From Fusarium oxysporum f. sp. lycopersici 4287 (taxonomy: Eukaryota; Ascomycota; Sordariomycetes; Hypocreales; Nectriaceae): 64,000 nt of DNA. A program made the translations under genes and the position numbers. Of the stretch, positions 44,754 through 57,137 are shown piece after piece. How positions within the stretch are numbered: the stretch's first letter is position 1; every line of letters begins with the position of its first letter. The stretch covers positions 6,322,568-6,386,567 of the forward strand of contig NC_030986.1 of the NCBI RefSeq assembly GCF_000149955.1, read 5' to 3'. Under the pieces are notes generated by a model. It made no database searches. It was not told the DNA's origin and saw nothing but the letters and a program-made list of their open reading frames with translations.

Positions 44754-45370
44754 GGGACAGGTCGCTCGAGAATAAGAATAACGTGGTCAATAAGCCAGTT
44801 GTGAATTTTCCACTCGACGCGTCTTCTCATTATAAGATGAAAGTGATATTTTCGTGTTTGCTATTCAGCTAATCACTAGTATCGGTGGCCAACCCGAACG
44901 TCGGTTCTGTCTGTGGCAGGCAATTTCGCACTAGTCCAGCCCGGTGTAGTCGGTATACTCGTGAGGCATGCCAGGATTGTCATTCATGTCACGAATAGGG
45001 ATTGGTATTTTATTATGACATCTTGGGCGACAGTAAACCCATGGTTATAATCTGGTTTCTATCGTGGCTACTCGATGGCCTCGAAGAGATCTTGTCAAAT
45101 ATTCCTCCGACGGGGACTGACCGATAGCATGGGATATTTCTCAATAGAGTCTGGTCGAGGCCTTCGTCCTCGAGTAGAACTTGTCGCCGAACAACGCTGA
45201 ACAGCCTCCGGCCGCGGGGACACTGCACTTCTGGATGTTACGCGTGAATGGATCTGAGTTCCGCCCATCTCTGGCTGTTCCTGGGAGGCGCGATGCTGCC
45301 ACTAACAAAACCTGACCCCCGGCGGACCAAGAGACATCAGACCGCGTAAAGCAAAATGTTCCAGATGGTA
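44754..45370. other. Gene-free interval between gap and transposon
   Basis: No gene recognised; the left transposon end starts at 45371. Confidence 0.4.
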
Positions 45371-45483
45371 CTGGGGGGGCTGCAAGTCGCCCATCCCCGC
45401 CACTTGTACCTCCCCGCTTGCAACCCCGCTTAATCGCCAAATTAACGACATCATCAGCTTGAACACTATCATGTAACTCGCCC

Positions 45484-46032
45484 NNNNNNNNNNNNNNNNN
45501 NNNNNNNNNNNNNNNNNNNNNNNNNNNNNNNNNNNNNNNNNNNNNNNNNNNNNNNNNNNNNNNNNNNNNNNNNNNNNNNNNNNNNNNNNNNNNNNNNNNN
45601 NNNNNNNNNNNNNNNNNNNNNNNNNNNNNNNNNNNNNNNNNNNNNNNNNNNNNNNNNNNNNNNNNNNNNNNNNNNNNNNNNNNNNNNNNNNNNNNNNNNN
45701 NNNNNNNNNNNNNNNNNNNNNNNNNNNNNNNNNNNNNNNNNNNNNNNNNNNNNNNNNNNNNNNNNNNNNNNNNNNNNNNNNNNNNNNNNNNNNNNNNNNN
45801 NNNNNNNNNNNNNNNNNNNNNNNNNNNNNNNNNNNNNNNNNNNNNNNNNNNNNNNNNNNNNNNNNNNNNNNNNNNNNNNNNNNNNNNNNNNNNNNNNNNN
45901 NNNNNNNNNNNNNNNNNNNNNNNNNNNNNNNNNNNNNNNNNNNNNNNNNNNNNNNNNNNNNNNNNNNNNNNNNNNNNNNNNNNNNNNNNNNNNNNNNNNN
46001 NNNNNNNNNNNNNNNNNNNNNNNNNNNNNNNN
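45484..46032. other. Assembly gap (549 N)
   Basis: Run of N inside pogo element 3; the N-terminal part of its transposase is missing. Confidence 1.
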
Positions 46033-46980
46033 CTATGCTGGGCACACCACCGTGTGACACAAGGACACCACATACAACTAAGGGCTCTTCGGCACCATGC
46101 GAATGTTATTTTGAGGTCTATTGGCCTTGAGGATAAGTCAGCTTCTCAGTATTGGGCTAAGAGCTTTATGGCACGTCATAAAGAGATCTTCAAAGTGAGG
46201 AAGTCAACAACCCGAGATGTGAAGCGAAAAGCAGTGCAAAACCGCAGTCACATTGAAAGGTGGTTTATAGTGCGGGAAAAGGCACTCAAGGAGCTCAATA
46301 TCAAGGCTGAAAATATGTGGAACTTTGACGAAACTGGCTTCATGGTCGGATATCTTCGAAAAGAGACCTTCCTGTGGACATATCAGGAAGTTGAAAAGCC
46401 CATCTTGACCGACGCACACGATACAGTCTTGGCCAGAGTTGTTGAAGCTATATCGACAGCCGGGGGGGTTATAGATCCATTTATTATCCTCCCTGGCATC
46501 ATGGTTCCAGTCAAATGGATCATAAATGACCTCCCTGAAGACATGACTTTCACAACCACACCAACGGGTTATACTAATGATATGGTGGCTTTCGAGTAGA
46601 TTCAACACTTTGAGAGACTTACTAGACCATCTGATCTAGCTGAAAAGCGACTTATCGTCATGGATGGCTGTGAAAATCACTTTACAACCCAAATTTTCCA
46701 CTACGCTGCTCCACATAACATCAAGCTTTTTCCCTTCCCTCCACATCTCACACACCTGCTTCAGCCCTGTGATGTGGGCATGTTCAGACCCTACAAGTAC
46801 TGGCATCAGAAAATACTATATAGAGAGATCTCTGACGGCACATCCAACTTTGGGAAGTCTATCTTCCTTGCCCACCTTCAGGAATCCCGGAATCGCACCT
46901 TTAAGAAGTCAGTTATCATTAAAGCTTGGCAGAAGTGCGGTGTCTTTCCTTTTGGCCCCTCTATTGTGCTAGGTCAATGA
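46033..46980 (+). pseudogene. Pogo-type transposase, one nonsense codon
   Basis: After the gap the frame has a CENP-B-like HTH (SIGLEDKSASQYWAKSFMAR), catalytic Asp 1 in MWNFDETGFMVG, Asp 2 in LIVMDGCENHFT and the block FPFPPHLTHLLQPCDVGMF. A TAG at 46597-46599 interrupts FE-stop-IQHFERL; the relative at 1-366 has FF in this position, and TGG-to-TAG is likely. The frame continues to the stop at 46978. Apart from that stop and the gap, the DDE domain is well preserved. Confidence 0.87.
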
Positions 46981-47305
46981 AAGACCCCTTATCGTCATTA
47001 GCAGAAGAAGTGTTGCAAAAGGAGCTTCCGGGTTACGTCAGAGAAGGGACAGCCGCTTCAGACTGCAACCTGCCCCCTGGACAGCTTCCAGACGCCTCCC
47101 CCGAGGTGCAATTTGACCTAGAATGATGCCGGCCCCCCCTTTTACGTATGCGCACAATTGAACGCTATTCCGAGTATGTGAGGTTGCGATTAAAGCATCT
47201 ATTGCCTCTGATGTCCCCCTGACTCCATCCGTTATACATAACTACGATAAAATGTGAAAGGGGTACATAACACTTGCACTCAACGGCATCGCCCCTACTC
47301 AGGAG

Positions 47306-47611
47306 ATGCATCGTCTTAAAGAGAAGGCATTAAGACGAGCTAGGCTCGAGGAAAAGGCGGCAGTTATATGTACGTACGGCCCAATTCGCGTCTCTGATGC
47401 AAGGCTGCGTATCGCCTGCGATGAGTACAATCGACAGGCTGCTCAGGAGGAGGAAGAGCGCCGCCTTTTAAATAGAGATGTAAGAGACGAGGTGGCCTGC
47501 ATCAGGAGGTGGTTTAAAGAGGTCAGGGCACACGTAAGGCGTAACGTCAGAGATGTGAAGATCAAGGAGATCTTCAGTCATAAGAAGAAGCATTGGAAGT
47601 CTGTTTTATAA
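47306..47611 (+). CDS. Basic ORF inside pogo element 3
   Basis: 101 codons, rich in Arg, Lys and Glu, helical in character (RLKEKALRRARLEEKAAVI; NRDVRDEVACIRRWFKEVR). It follows the transposase within the same inverted repeats and may be the detached C-terminal region of that protein. A further frame at 47696-47890 (LPEWQPAVKMPSFYDP) continues in similar style. No motif was recognised. Confidence 0.45.
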   Translation: MHRLKEKALRRARLEEKAAVICTYGPIRVSDARLRIACDEYNRQAAQEEEERRLLNRDVRDEVACIRRWFKEVRAHVRRNVRDVKIKEIFSHKKKHWKSVL

Positions 47612-48253
47612 TTTAAGAATCAAGCTGACTGGTGATGTAAGGCTGATCATCGTGTCTACCTTGACTCGGCTGTATCGCTCAGTCAACGATATGCGTTGCA
47701 TCGTGAGCTTCAGGAACAGAATAAGCTTCTTCCTGAGTGGCAGCCAGCCGTGAAAATGCCCTCTTTTTATGACCCCATAGTCATTGCAGAGGCTCTTAGA
47801 TTCATCGTATTAGATGAGCAAGAAAGGCGTGCAAATAAAACTCTGATGTTGAGTTATGACACTGACGAGCTAGAGAATAGAGAAAATTGAGGGCGAGGAT
47901 GACGTGGAGGAATTCATCATAGTCAAAGCGAAGACAGCGAGAGAGATCTGCAATTATCATCGATTTCAATGCATCAGTTGAAAAACTATGTAATCCCTTA
48001 ATTGCAGGCGAAAAACGCGGCTCCCTAGCTGTCAATTTGGCGGTCGCGATGCTCCTTTAGATGTGTGTGCAAAAAGTTTGACTTGCAAATGCAGATAAGT
48101 ATGCTTGAAATGAAGTGACATCTGATCGCTAAGAAAATGGCTGTATACAGAGGTACCTTGTTTTTTGCAAATCAACCCGACTTTTGCTAGTCAACGGACC
48201 CCGTCCAGGAGGTACGAGTGGCGGGGATGGGCGACTTGCAGCACCCCCCAGTA

Positions 48254-49264
48254 TGGTATCCTCGCATATCCGCCAGGTTCAGATTGGTGCAAGACGTCAC
48301 TAATACAGTGTGTTGGTGTCAATGACGATGTACTACTCACGCCTTCAAATTAGTTCTCCACGGGGTAGCCCCCAAGGGGGGCCAATTAGGGTTACAGATC
48401 GGTGTGGAGTGGGCGCCTTTCTCGGAGCCAGTGACGATCCGCGAGTCGTACCGTTTCGGCTTCACCCGGCCGAGACCGGACCTCACACACGGCGACAAGC
48501 ATCAAGCCCTCCACGACGACCCTCGTTGCGGGCGCAAACAACTCATACATTGGCGGTGCTTTCAAACCAATGAAACTGCAACCTCCACTCCACCATCTTC
48601 ACAGCGCCCACCACAAACAGCGCGACAAGGACCCTTGCTGCATCTCCGAATGACCCCTGTGCCCCTCATTGAAATGTCATCGCTCCGAATTCCTTGAGGA
48701 GATGTGCAAGATCATGAATCTTCCTGCCTTTCGTGCCAGCCTTGGCGTATTCGGCATCTTCGAATCCCATTCTTGCCCTAGCGTCATCTGTTTTCCCTCA
48801 TGTTTCTCGCAAAACTTAGCGCATTGCATCTTCAACCAAGAGAATAACAACCACGATGGCTTCTGAAAAAAAGCTATTTTGGCACCGAAATAAGCGGAGA
48901 TCGCCAAAGAAACATTGAATTTACTCCCGAGGAAAGACCAGCTATGGTCGCGGAGGTATACGCCGGCAAATCAATGAGACAGATTGCAGCTTCCTATCCC
49001 TTTGAGTGCCACAGCCCTTAGGAAGGTCACTCGCCCCACTCAACTTAGTCATAAGGTTAGTACGTGCAGGGTACCAGAAGTTCGTAAGAGATTTGCCAAG
49101 TCTGTAAGGTAGCCCTTTGTAACAATCAAAACTGCTGGGACTTTTACCATCATACAAATTAGTATGTGTGGAAAAGTACCGTTAGTTTCATTTATCTTCA
49201 TTGGCTCTATACCCCTTTCGTAACCCCGCCTAAGGGCTTTGGCACTCAAAGGGATAGGTAGTAC
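48254..49264. other. Interval between transposons, no clear gene
   Basis: A plus-strand stretch at about 48922-48990 reads FTPEERPAMVAEVYAGKS followed by MRQIAASYP, which suggests an HTH of a Tc1/mariner-like transposase, but it is too short to call. Nothing else recognised. Confidence 0.35.
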
Positions 49265-49329
49265 CAGCGCTCATCATATGTCAATCAAATCAACTTTGAA
49301 CCTAAAGTGGATTTGATTGGCAGCCTTCG

Positions 49330-50771
49330 GACTCAAAGTTGATTTGTTTGATTTGATTGGTGCACTATATTGCCTCTCACAATCGCTTGCCATCGCTGGA
49401 ATAGCATAGACATCCAGAGCAAAGCTGCTCAGTGAAGGAAACGAAGCCCTGTAGTCACTCTACCACTGGATAGCATCCAGCGTATCCTGTGGCTCGAGAC
49501 GGAGATACCTCTCGAGCTCACCGACACTGCCACCCGTTAAAAACGCTTTCTTAGTCTTACTATTAATCCATTGAGTGTTCTGGTCATCCTCTTGATCCAT
49601 CGTCCTTGACGCTGCGTTGTACTGCATTGTTTCCTCATATTGCGACTGGCTCATGTCATACCAACGGGTGAAGTAGTCCTTTATTCCCACCTTGGCATCG
49701 CGAACCCAGGCTAGTTGCTCCTCAGAGACCCAAGTAGCCTCTAGCCAGCTGATCCCGAACCTCGGATGAAGAATGATGCGTGCCGCGAACAAGGGAGAAT
49801 CTTCGAGTTTGTTGTAATACTCGTTCAGCTTCTTCCACCCGTTGTTAATCGATGCTCGGATCTACGTTCGATGGTCTGCTGGTAATGTGCTCTTCTGTGA
49901 GATCTTGGACGCTGGGCGCTTTTCTACTGTGGAATATTCAGCCCGAGAATGCACCGGTAATGCAGATTCAGTGAACCTCGGGAGTTGGATCCGCTGTGGT
50001 AGCTCGTAAACCTCATCCTCGTCAAAGTGGGCAGAGAGACAGCGCACACGGCTTGGTCGACCGTTGGACTCTCGGGGATCTCCCAACGGCGTTCCAATCG
50101 GCTCGAGGTCATCTAAATTAGTTTCACCTATTATCTCCACCGTAACCGAACATCTTCCGAAGAAAGCTGTGTTCGAAGATAGTGAATGGCACATCGCTAT
50201 CAATGACGAACCCGACGCTTAGTTCTTGTATGGCTTTTATTTTTGCCTTGGTATGACGCTCTGTTCAAGCCGACGCCGTTTGGGAGTTGCATCAGAGAAA
50301 GGTTCACGGTGCTGTCATCGCTGGGACTGGCCTCGCTAGACAGGCTGGCTGAGGTGATCTGGTGAGCTCTATGCAGGTCAGCTGCTGGATATCTTGGTCG
50401 ACAGAGTTGAACGGGAATAGCATAGACTTCCTAAGATAATCTACTACAGAAAACGTGACTTGTACCGAAAAGAACTCTGCCGCGCCTTTCATGTCACACC
50501 GAATGCAGCACCAGACATGACCTATTGGTTGATCCTGATAGTTCAGTTCGACAAGGAAGGTCCCGTGCGACCTAATCCAACTCTTCCTGCCCTTGGCGCC
50601 TTTCCGCGCCAGTGAATCTTCTTGAACGAAGCGACGGTTNNNNNNNNNNNNNNNNNNNNNNNNNNNNNNNNNNNNNNNNNNNNNNNNNNNNNNNNNNNNN
50701 NNNNNNNNNNNNNNNNNNNNNNNNNNNNNNNNNNNNNNNNGGGGGCGAATTCGACATTTTATTGGTGACAT
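49330..50771 (-). pseudogene. hAT transposase with BED finger and hATC domain
   Basis: On the minus strand, the N-terminal part (50600-50430) has RSHGTFLVELNYQ and HVWCCIRCDMKG, a BED-type zinc finger. The 101-N gap interrupts the region just before it. The middle is degraded. FAARIILHPRFGISWLEATW (about 49790) and then, past a TAG at 49458-49460, SSFALDVYAIPAMASDCERQ mark the hATC dimerisation domain. Frame breaks and stops make it inactive. Confidence 0.8.
50640..50740. other. Assembly gap (101 N)
   Basis: Run of N within the hAT element. Confidence 1.
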
Positions 50772-51239
50772 CCAAAAACACAGGTAGAAAGGATTGCTTT
50801 GGTGAACGCGACGTGGTTGGGGAACGCGTCCCAGATTACGAATATGTGAGGGAGGTACGCGTTAGCCCACAATAGCAGATACCTGTCACTGCATAAATCT
50901 AATTAGCAGTTGAAAGTAGATTCTATCTGTGGCTATCTAGTGCAGGGTAACCTCCCCCTGGGACCTGGATCTCTGGCACGTTATTAGACAAAAGCATAAT
51001 GCACCGTGGTATATCAATTATTTCAACTTGTAAAATACTTGAATTGATTTGATTGAAAGGGAGAATTCGACAATTTGATTGATTTGATTGGGGTGATTGA
51101 TTGAGTTGACATATGATGAGCGCTGGTCAACACTGAAGTCAGAAAGGCCGCTGTTTCAAACCAGGCCGTCTCCGAACTCCAGCCAGAGCCATGTAATCAC
51201 CATACTGGTTCATCAAAGCAATGCCTGGATGTCGATCTT

Positions 51240-54032
51240 TGGCACCGAAGACTTGGCCACGTCAACGTACATCAGGTATCGCAGACTACCAAAATGACCA
51301 AAGGAATGTTCTGCGACAGCCACCACAATCATGAATCTTTCAATTACTGTCTCGCCTGCGACATCGCAAAGGCCCTACGATGGACTCCACGAAATAAACG
51401 GAAGCGAGACTCCAGGGCCGGCTTCATCCATGTTGACACCTTCAAAGTCAATCCACCGGGTATTAGAGGCGAACGATGGGGAATGGTTGCCACAGATGAC
51501 AGACATCGAATGAGATGGGCCTACACATTCACGAGGAAGGGAATGGCTTCGGAACTTCTAGGCCAGCTCATCTCCAAGATACGAACTCAGTATGGCATCC
51601 GAGTGCACGCAATCCAGATGGATGGCAGCTCCGAGCTCTACGGTGCGTCACTCAAGAAACTCGAGTACACTCACGGCGTCAAGATCATCAAGACGACGCC
51701 ATACACTCCCGAATTTAACGGAGTTGCTGAGCGCTCTAACTGCATCATATTTGACAAAGTCAGAGCAACCATGGAATTAGAAAGAACCCCGATAGAGCTC
51801 TGGCCATTGGTCCTGGAAGATATGGTGCGCAAGACAAACGTGACAGCCACCAGGGCAATTGATGGCCTCACTCCCATGGAAAGCTTTCTAAACGAAGCCT
51901 TCCCCGGGCAAGACAACAAGCCGGATCTATCCGGAGAACGAATCTGCGGTTCACGAGTCACGATACACATACCGCAAGAACGAAGATTGAGATCACACAA
52001 GTTTGGTCCAAGAGGAGAGGCTGGAATCTACCTATGCTTGGAAGGTTCACAGATCTACACCTGCTGGGTGCCCTCTCGCAGAAAGGGACATCAGATCGTC
52101 CGCTCTGCAAATGTGCAATTCTACGAAAAGGTTGGGGAGACAGAATTCCTGACCGAGACTGAACATGATGTTGAGCCGGATATCCGCAAGAACGGAGCTC
52201 CCATCTCAAGCCGGCCACAGTCCGTCACGGAGCAGACAAAGACTCCAAGCCCACAAAGATCTGAAGTGAACAATCTTCAGCATGCTGAGGTGCATAATCC
52301 TCACCATGGACAGACGACAACATCCATGACATCAGCCAAGCTGCCCGATCTCAGAAAAGAGGTGATCACTGAGCCCAAAACAATGACTGAAGCGCTTCGA
52401 GGTCCGCAAAGGGAGCATTGGCTCAGAACAATACACAGTGAGCTGCGCAGCCTCCTCACGAAAGTAGCCTGGCGCAAGCTGGACCTCAACCAAGCTCACA
52501 ATAGGCCACTTACAGTCAAGTGGGAATTCAAGGTCAACAAAACGAGGACGGCAACCTAGACAAGTTCAAGGCTTGGCTGGTGGTCAGAGGCTTTGAATAA
52601 CAGTTCGGCTTTGACTACAACCAACCTTTGCCTCAGTTGCCAAAGCGGCGACTTGGAGAATCCTCCTCACCGTTGCTGCCTGTCTGACTGGGAGATTGAG
52701 CAGATGGACGTGTCCACAGCGTTCCTGGAAGGGGACCTCGACGAATAAGTCTTCATCGAAATGCCGGAAGGACTTGTCGAGTATTTCAATCACCACCCAG
52801 AAGACCGTCCGCCAGGTTTCTCAACTGAGAAGATCTGCAAATTGATCAAATCCCTCTATGGACTCAAGCAGGCGCCTCGGCAATGGCAAAAGAAGCTGAA
52901 GGAAACCTTGGAATCCCTTGACTTCAGACAAGCAACGTCTGACACAGCCGTATATCACAATCCCACATCGGGAGTGATCATCATCACATATGTGGATGAC
53001 TTCCTCATCATGGGCAGCAACAAGGAAGCAATCCAAGGGTACAAAGCCCGCCTGGGAGAGATCTTCACAATGACTGATCTCGGTCCCGCCAGCCATTTTC
53101 TTGGAGTAAGAATAACCCGAGACAGGAACTCAAGGCTGATCTACCTTTCCCATGATGCATATTTTACCGGAATACTGAAGAAATTCGGCTTAGAGGATTG
53201 CCGACCGGTCAAGACCCCCATGGAGCGAAATTCACTCTCGACACTGCAACCAAGAGACAATGGCGACTCGGCTTCTCCAGAAGAACGAGAAGACTATAGC
53301 TCGAAAACCGGCTCGCTGATGTATGGAATGACCCAAACCAGACCCGATTTAGCTTTTCTACTCTCGGTACTCTTAAGATATATGTCGAATCCATCACCAG
53401 CACATTCACGATTGATCAAAAGAGGCCTCCGCTATCTACAGCAGACAAGAGACCACGGCCTGGTGCTTGGGGGCGTCAAGAAAGATCCTGGACCTGCTTG
53501 GAGCATCATAGCTTGGGCCGACTCGGATTGGAAAGGTGACACTGTTACGGGAAGATCGACGTTTGGATGGCTCGTTCAACTTGAAGGATCTACAGTCTCA
53601 TGGAGCGCCAAACGACACGAAACAGTAGCACTATCGACTACCGAGGCTGAATATACAGCACTCTCCCAATGTGCCAGAGAATTGGTCTGGACTAGGAATC
53701 TCTTCTCTGAACTGCTCCTGCCACTACATATGCCTATTCCACTGAACGGCGACAACCAGGGTTCCCTAAAGCTATGCAGAAACCCTGAGCTTCACCAACG
53801 GACAAAGCACATTCCGTTGACCGAGCACCATATCCGAGAAGAAGTTGAAGCCGGGAATATTGATGTGCAATACGTCAGCACACACGAGCAGGTAGCAGAC
53901 GGACTCACTAAACCATTGAACGTCGTCAGCCATGGTCACTTTCTAGAAGCAATTCGAGTCAGTGCATGTCCTATCGAGGGAGCAGGTCGTATTATTTGGA
54001 GTACTGAAGTCCACGATGACTCTGTGCCCTGA
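51240..54032 (+). pseudogene. Copia Pol polyprotein (integrase-RT-RNase H), broken
   Basis: The integrase part (51294-52559) shows the D,D,E core: FIHVDTFKV, IQMDGSSELYG and the E region in PEFNGVAERSN. After the stop at 52557-52559, stops or frame changes near 52599 and 52746 separate the start of the RT. The long frame 52761-54032 has LIKSLYGLKQAPRQWQKKL, the catalytic YVDDFLIMGS, then RNase H with AWADSDWKGD, STTEAEYTAL and NGDNQGSLKL, ending in HEQVADGLTKPL. Three interruptions make the polyprotein inactive, although most domains are well preserved. Confidence 0.92.
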
Positions 54033-54053
54033 AGACAAGGTGGATGGGGGGCG

Positions 54054-54253
54054 TGTTGGAAAATCCGGGGATCCCCCTTCCCTTCAGGATTCAGACTGTT
54101 AGTCTGAAAGCCCTAGATTTAAAGTTCAAAGTCCTAGATGAAATCATCTAGAGATATAAACCCGAGAAGGACTCTCATCTCAATAATAAACAATCAAGTT
54201 TCATAAAATATATATATATATTCACCCAGCACTACCGCGCAATATAAACAACG
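54054..54253 (+). repeat. Copia 3' LTR
   Basis: TGTTGGAAAATCCGGGGATC begins right after the purine tract; it ends near ATATAAACAAC, about 200 bp. The terminal CA is altered (CAACG). It is close to the solo LTR at 21361-21559. Confidence 0.88.
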
Positions 54254-54384
54254 GATACTCCAGATGGACCCCAGTATAAAGATGTATATGGGACTTAGAG
54301 CGGGGAAGCAACTCAACCAAGAATATACACACATCCAATGAGACACATTAGAGAATCAGAGCTCGTGACAGCTGACATAATTTA

Positions 54385-54424
54385 GGCACCCGGATGCGCC
54401 ACCGTATTTGGGCATCCGGGTGCC
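54385..54424. repeat. 13-bp stem hairpin (GC-rich)
   Basis: GGCACCCGGATGC (54385-54397) and GCATCCGGGTGCC (54412-54424) are perfect complements with a 14-nt loop. A related GC palindrome, CCGCACCCGGGTGCGG, lies at 23523-23538. Could be a transposon end. Confidence 0.5.
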
Positions 54425-54774
54425 CATGTATTAGTCGCCCTGAGTCAGTAAGCGCTTAGCGAATGGCTGGCCCTCAGCCATTGAATGGAGCAAATTGTCT
54501 GTCAGCAGGTTATGGCGCTCTAACCAGTTCGGGACAATTGCCGAGCCGGGGCCCGATAGCTTCGAGGCCTTCCTCTAGGAGGCTTGGTGTGGCTTTCGGG
54601 CATGCCCCAGGCGGAGTCTTCCCAAAATGGGACTGAAAGCAGCTTCGTAGGGCACTCTGGAGGCTGAAGTCTGGACGATAAAAGCATGGTGTCCAGGGTC
54701 CCAGGACAAGCAAGCGACGCCGACTCTCCAGCAGCGAACCCTCAGCAGCCATTCGCCTTGTCCGTTTACTCAAC
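54425..54774. promoter_or_regulatory. Upstream region of block B carboxylesterase
   Basis: Contains CGGGACAATTGCCG (54533-54546), a CGG-N8-CCG palindrome around CAATTG. The block A counterpart has lost one CGG. Homology with block A begins about 54520. Confidence 0.45.
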
Positions 54775-56551
54775 ATGGGAAGCTATCACTTCAAGCACGA
54801 ACACCTCGGCGAGGTTATTGGGCTGGAACGCGGAACGGACATCATACAGTTCCGCGGGATACCTTACGCCACCATCCCAGCTCGCTTTCGGCAGAGTATT
54901 CTCAACGGCACTCTGCCCTCGCAACCATTTGATGCGAGACAACCCGGGTAAGTTTGATATGCACATCCTCGAGCGCTTTTGGCAAATCTGGCGGTTAACA
55001 CAGGATCTCTCCCCAAAAACAGCCCATTTTGTCCTCAAGTGCCTATTGAAGCCCCTGCCTTTTGGGACCAACCTCCAGGCGAGGACTACCCGGCCCTGAC
55101 TGCCTCCAAGGGCGACGAATACGGGTGTCTGAATCTTAACATCACCGCTCCAACGGCAGCTCTGGAGAACGCAGAAAAAGGCAAGATCCCTGTGCTCGTG
55201 TTCATTCATGGAGGTGCCTTCATCTCTGGATCACAGTGCATCGCCTTCAATGGCCGAGAGATTTTCGATCCTACGAACTTGGTCCAAGTGAGCCTCAAGC
55301 GCAACCAAGCCATTGTTGTTGTAACGATCAACTACAGGCTTGGCCCACTAGGCTTCCTCGCATCGAAAGATTTGGAGACTTACAACAAGGCCCACGGTGA
55401 GCCCGTGGGAAACTATGGATTACATGACCAGGCTCGGGCCCTAGATTGGGTTAACAAGTTCATCCACGGCTTTGGCGGCGATCCAGACGAGGTCACGGTC
55501 AATGGCACCAGCGCCGGTGCCATCTCGACGCACTACCAAACGCTGTTCCCGGGCCGCAAGTTCAAACGCGCCATCATGTCAAGCGGAACCATCATTGGAC
55601 TTGGACCCCAAACCATGGACGAACACGAAGCCAATTTTTCCAAGTACGTGGAGGCGGTGTCCGACTCGAATACACCAAACACGACGACAATCGAGCTTTT
55701 GCAGGCAGCGCCTGTGCAGGAGCTCGTGACTGCCGTGCCAGCTTTCATTTCGTACCCCTTAGTGGATGGCCAATGGGTTAAGGGAGGTAGTTGCGACTCG
55801 CTCGCCATCCAGAACCCACCAGATATTATGATAGGAAGCTGTGCATACGAGGTAAAATATGCCCCTGCAGCCATGTCATGGGAGGTCGAAGCTGATGCAC
55901 CAACTTTCACAGCAAGATGTCGCCGAGTTCCTTCTGGAACACGCTCCAGGAACAAAGTCGTTGTCCGATGACAGGTTCCTTCTTACTGTCAAGGAGGTGC
56001 TCTCCACCAACAGCATTTTTCACGATGCAGTGGACCTATTGATTGCTGACCCGGACATACGGGAAGCATATGGTGTCCGGAGCAACGACTCTGCCGATTT
56101 ACAGAACTGGGCCGCCCTCATCGGAGACGTCATGTTCCGAATCCCTGTAGTCTTCATGGCATCCCTCCAGCCCGACCAACCGATGCTTATATACGAGATT
56201 GCGGCGACCAATCCTTTCACTAACAGCGCTATGCATTACCAAAAGGCCAATCACGGCCTCAATGATATCCTGCTCTTCGATGTTGCCGAAGACGCGGTCC
56301 CCGAGAAGCATTTGGAGGAATGGCGAGGCGCTGTGGCCACCCTCCAGTCTGTATGGTTGGACTTTTCCCATGGGCTGACGCCTTGGCCCCCGGCGAAGAG
56401 CTCTGGAGAAGACCTCGGCCCTTTCTACAGAGTCGACAATACTACGGGCGGGGTTGTGTGTCAGTCTTTGGATGAACTGGTCGGGAAGCCGACGGCCGAA
56501 AGGTGGTCAATTGTTTTGCGTCAAGCTCGCATTTTCCAAAAGCAGAAGTAA
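54775..56551 (+). CDS. Type B carboxylesterase, block B (intact)
   Basis: Three exons, 54775-54947, 55023-55851 and 55913-56551, give 546 aa in frame. Motifs: FRGIPYATIPARFRQ, oxyanion HGGAFISGSQ, INYRLGPLGFLASKD, nucleophile elbow NGTSAGAIST and histidine region KANHGLNDILLFD. The family hydrolyses esters of aliphatic or aromatic acids. No obvious signal peptide, so probably intracellular. It is convergent with the HSL-type esterase at 58938-60035, as in block A. All catalytic elements are present and splice sites are canonical (GTAAGT, GTAAAA). Start chosen at the first ATG; the block A copy could start 24 codons earlier, but block B has no upstream in-frame ATG nearby. Confidence 0.92.
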
Positions 56552-57137
56552 AGCGCGTCGTAGCTGATGGGAGAAGCTGCAGTTGGTCAATATGAAGTCG
56601 CATACCATACGTGCATTCGCTACCATTAGTCACGGTATCTTTGTCTATTTGGGAGTGGTTGTAGTACTTGAGAAGATCACTCAATTATGTTAAATGTGTT
56701 TCGCCCAATCCACAAAACGTGCACGTAGGCAAATGCCGCGAAAATTTTCAATATACAGGTTCAGATCAAGCATTCTTGACGTGGCCTGTCGTATTAGAGA
56801 TCCAAGAATTGGAATTATGAGTTGGTAGCCGGCCTGCATGACTGCGCACTGCCATGCAAAAAGGGCTGCAGATGGAACTAACGTGGTTGATAAGCGAGCC
56901 GATCACTATACTGTACACTAAAAAATAACTTACCCTATAGTAATATAACGCCTTCCTAAAATAGCTAAAAGCTTAAAAAAATACTTTTTAGAGATAGTAT
57001 AACATATATGATAAGCATGCGGGACAGACAAGTGCGCGGGACAACATACTGTGCAGCTAAAAGTAGCCTACCCTATAGTATCTTAAAACCTAAATAAAAT
57101 AGTTAATAATTTATAAAAATTATACCATAAAATAGTA

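Larger units (their letters stand above)
45371..48251 (+). mobile_element. Pogo-class DNA transposon, element 3 (gapped)
   Basis: The left end CTGGGGGGGCTGCAAGTCGC and the complement of the right end are alike over about 44 bp with two or three differences. TA flanks both ends (45369-45370, 48252-48253). Span 2881 bp including 549 N. It encodes the transposase at 46054-46980 and basic accessory ORFs downstream. The fragment at 1-366 belongs to the same family. Confidence 0.85.
49265..51125 (-). mobile_element. hAT DNA transposon (gapped, RIP-like)
   Basis: The left end CAGCGCTCATCATATGTCAA (49265) is the complement of the right end finishing at 51125; CAG...CTG ends are typical of hAT. The adjacent octamers GGTAGTAC and GTCAACAC agree at 4 of 8 positions, three of the four differences being transitions, so the target duplication is doubtful or mutated. 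TTTGATT-rich subterminal repeats lie at both ends. Length 1861 bp including 101 N. The right side abuts Copia coding sequence, so one element inserted beside or into the other. Confidence 0.75.
51126..54253 (+). mobile_element. Ty1/Copia retrotransposon, 5'-truncated
   Basis: The sequence begins within the pre-integrase region (LWHRRLGHVN), followed by integrase, reverse transcriptase and RNase H, a purine-rich tract (GGTGGATGGGGGGCG) and a 3' LTR at 54054. Gag, protease and the 5' LTR are missing; the left border coincides with the hAT element. LTR relatives at 9892 and 21361 come from the same family. Confidence 0.92.

Noticed and set aside
43797..44804. Long frames crossing runs of N (also around 45141-46073 and 50304-50875)
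   Set aside because: They are open only because N carries no stop; the coding evidence lies outside the gaps.
48677..48907. Minus-strand 76-codon frame
   Set aside because: No motif and no neighbouring support; sits in the debris between two transposons.
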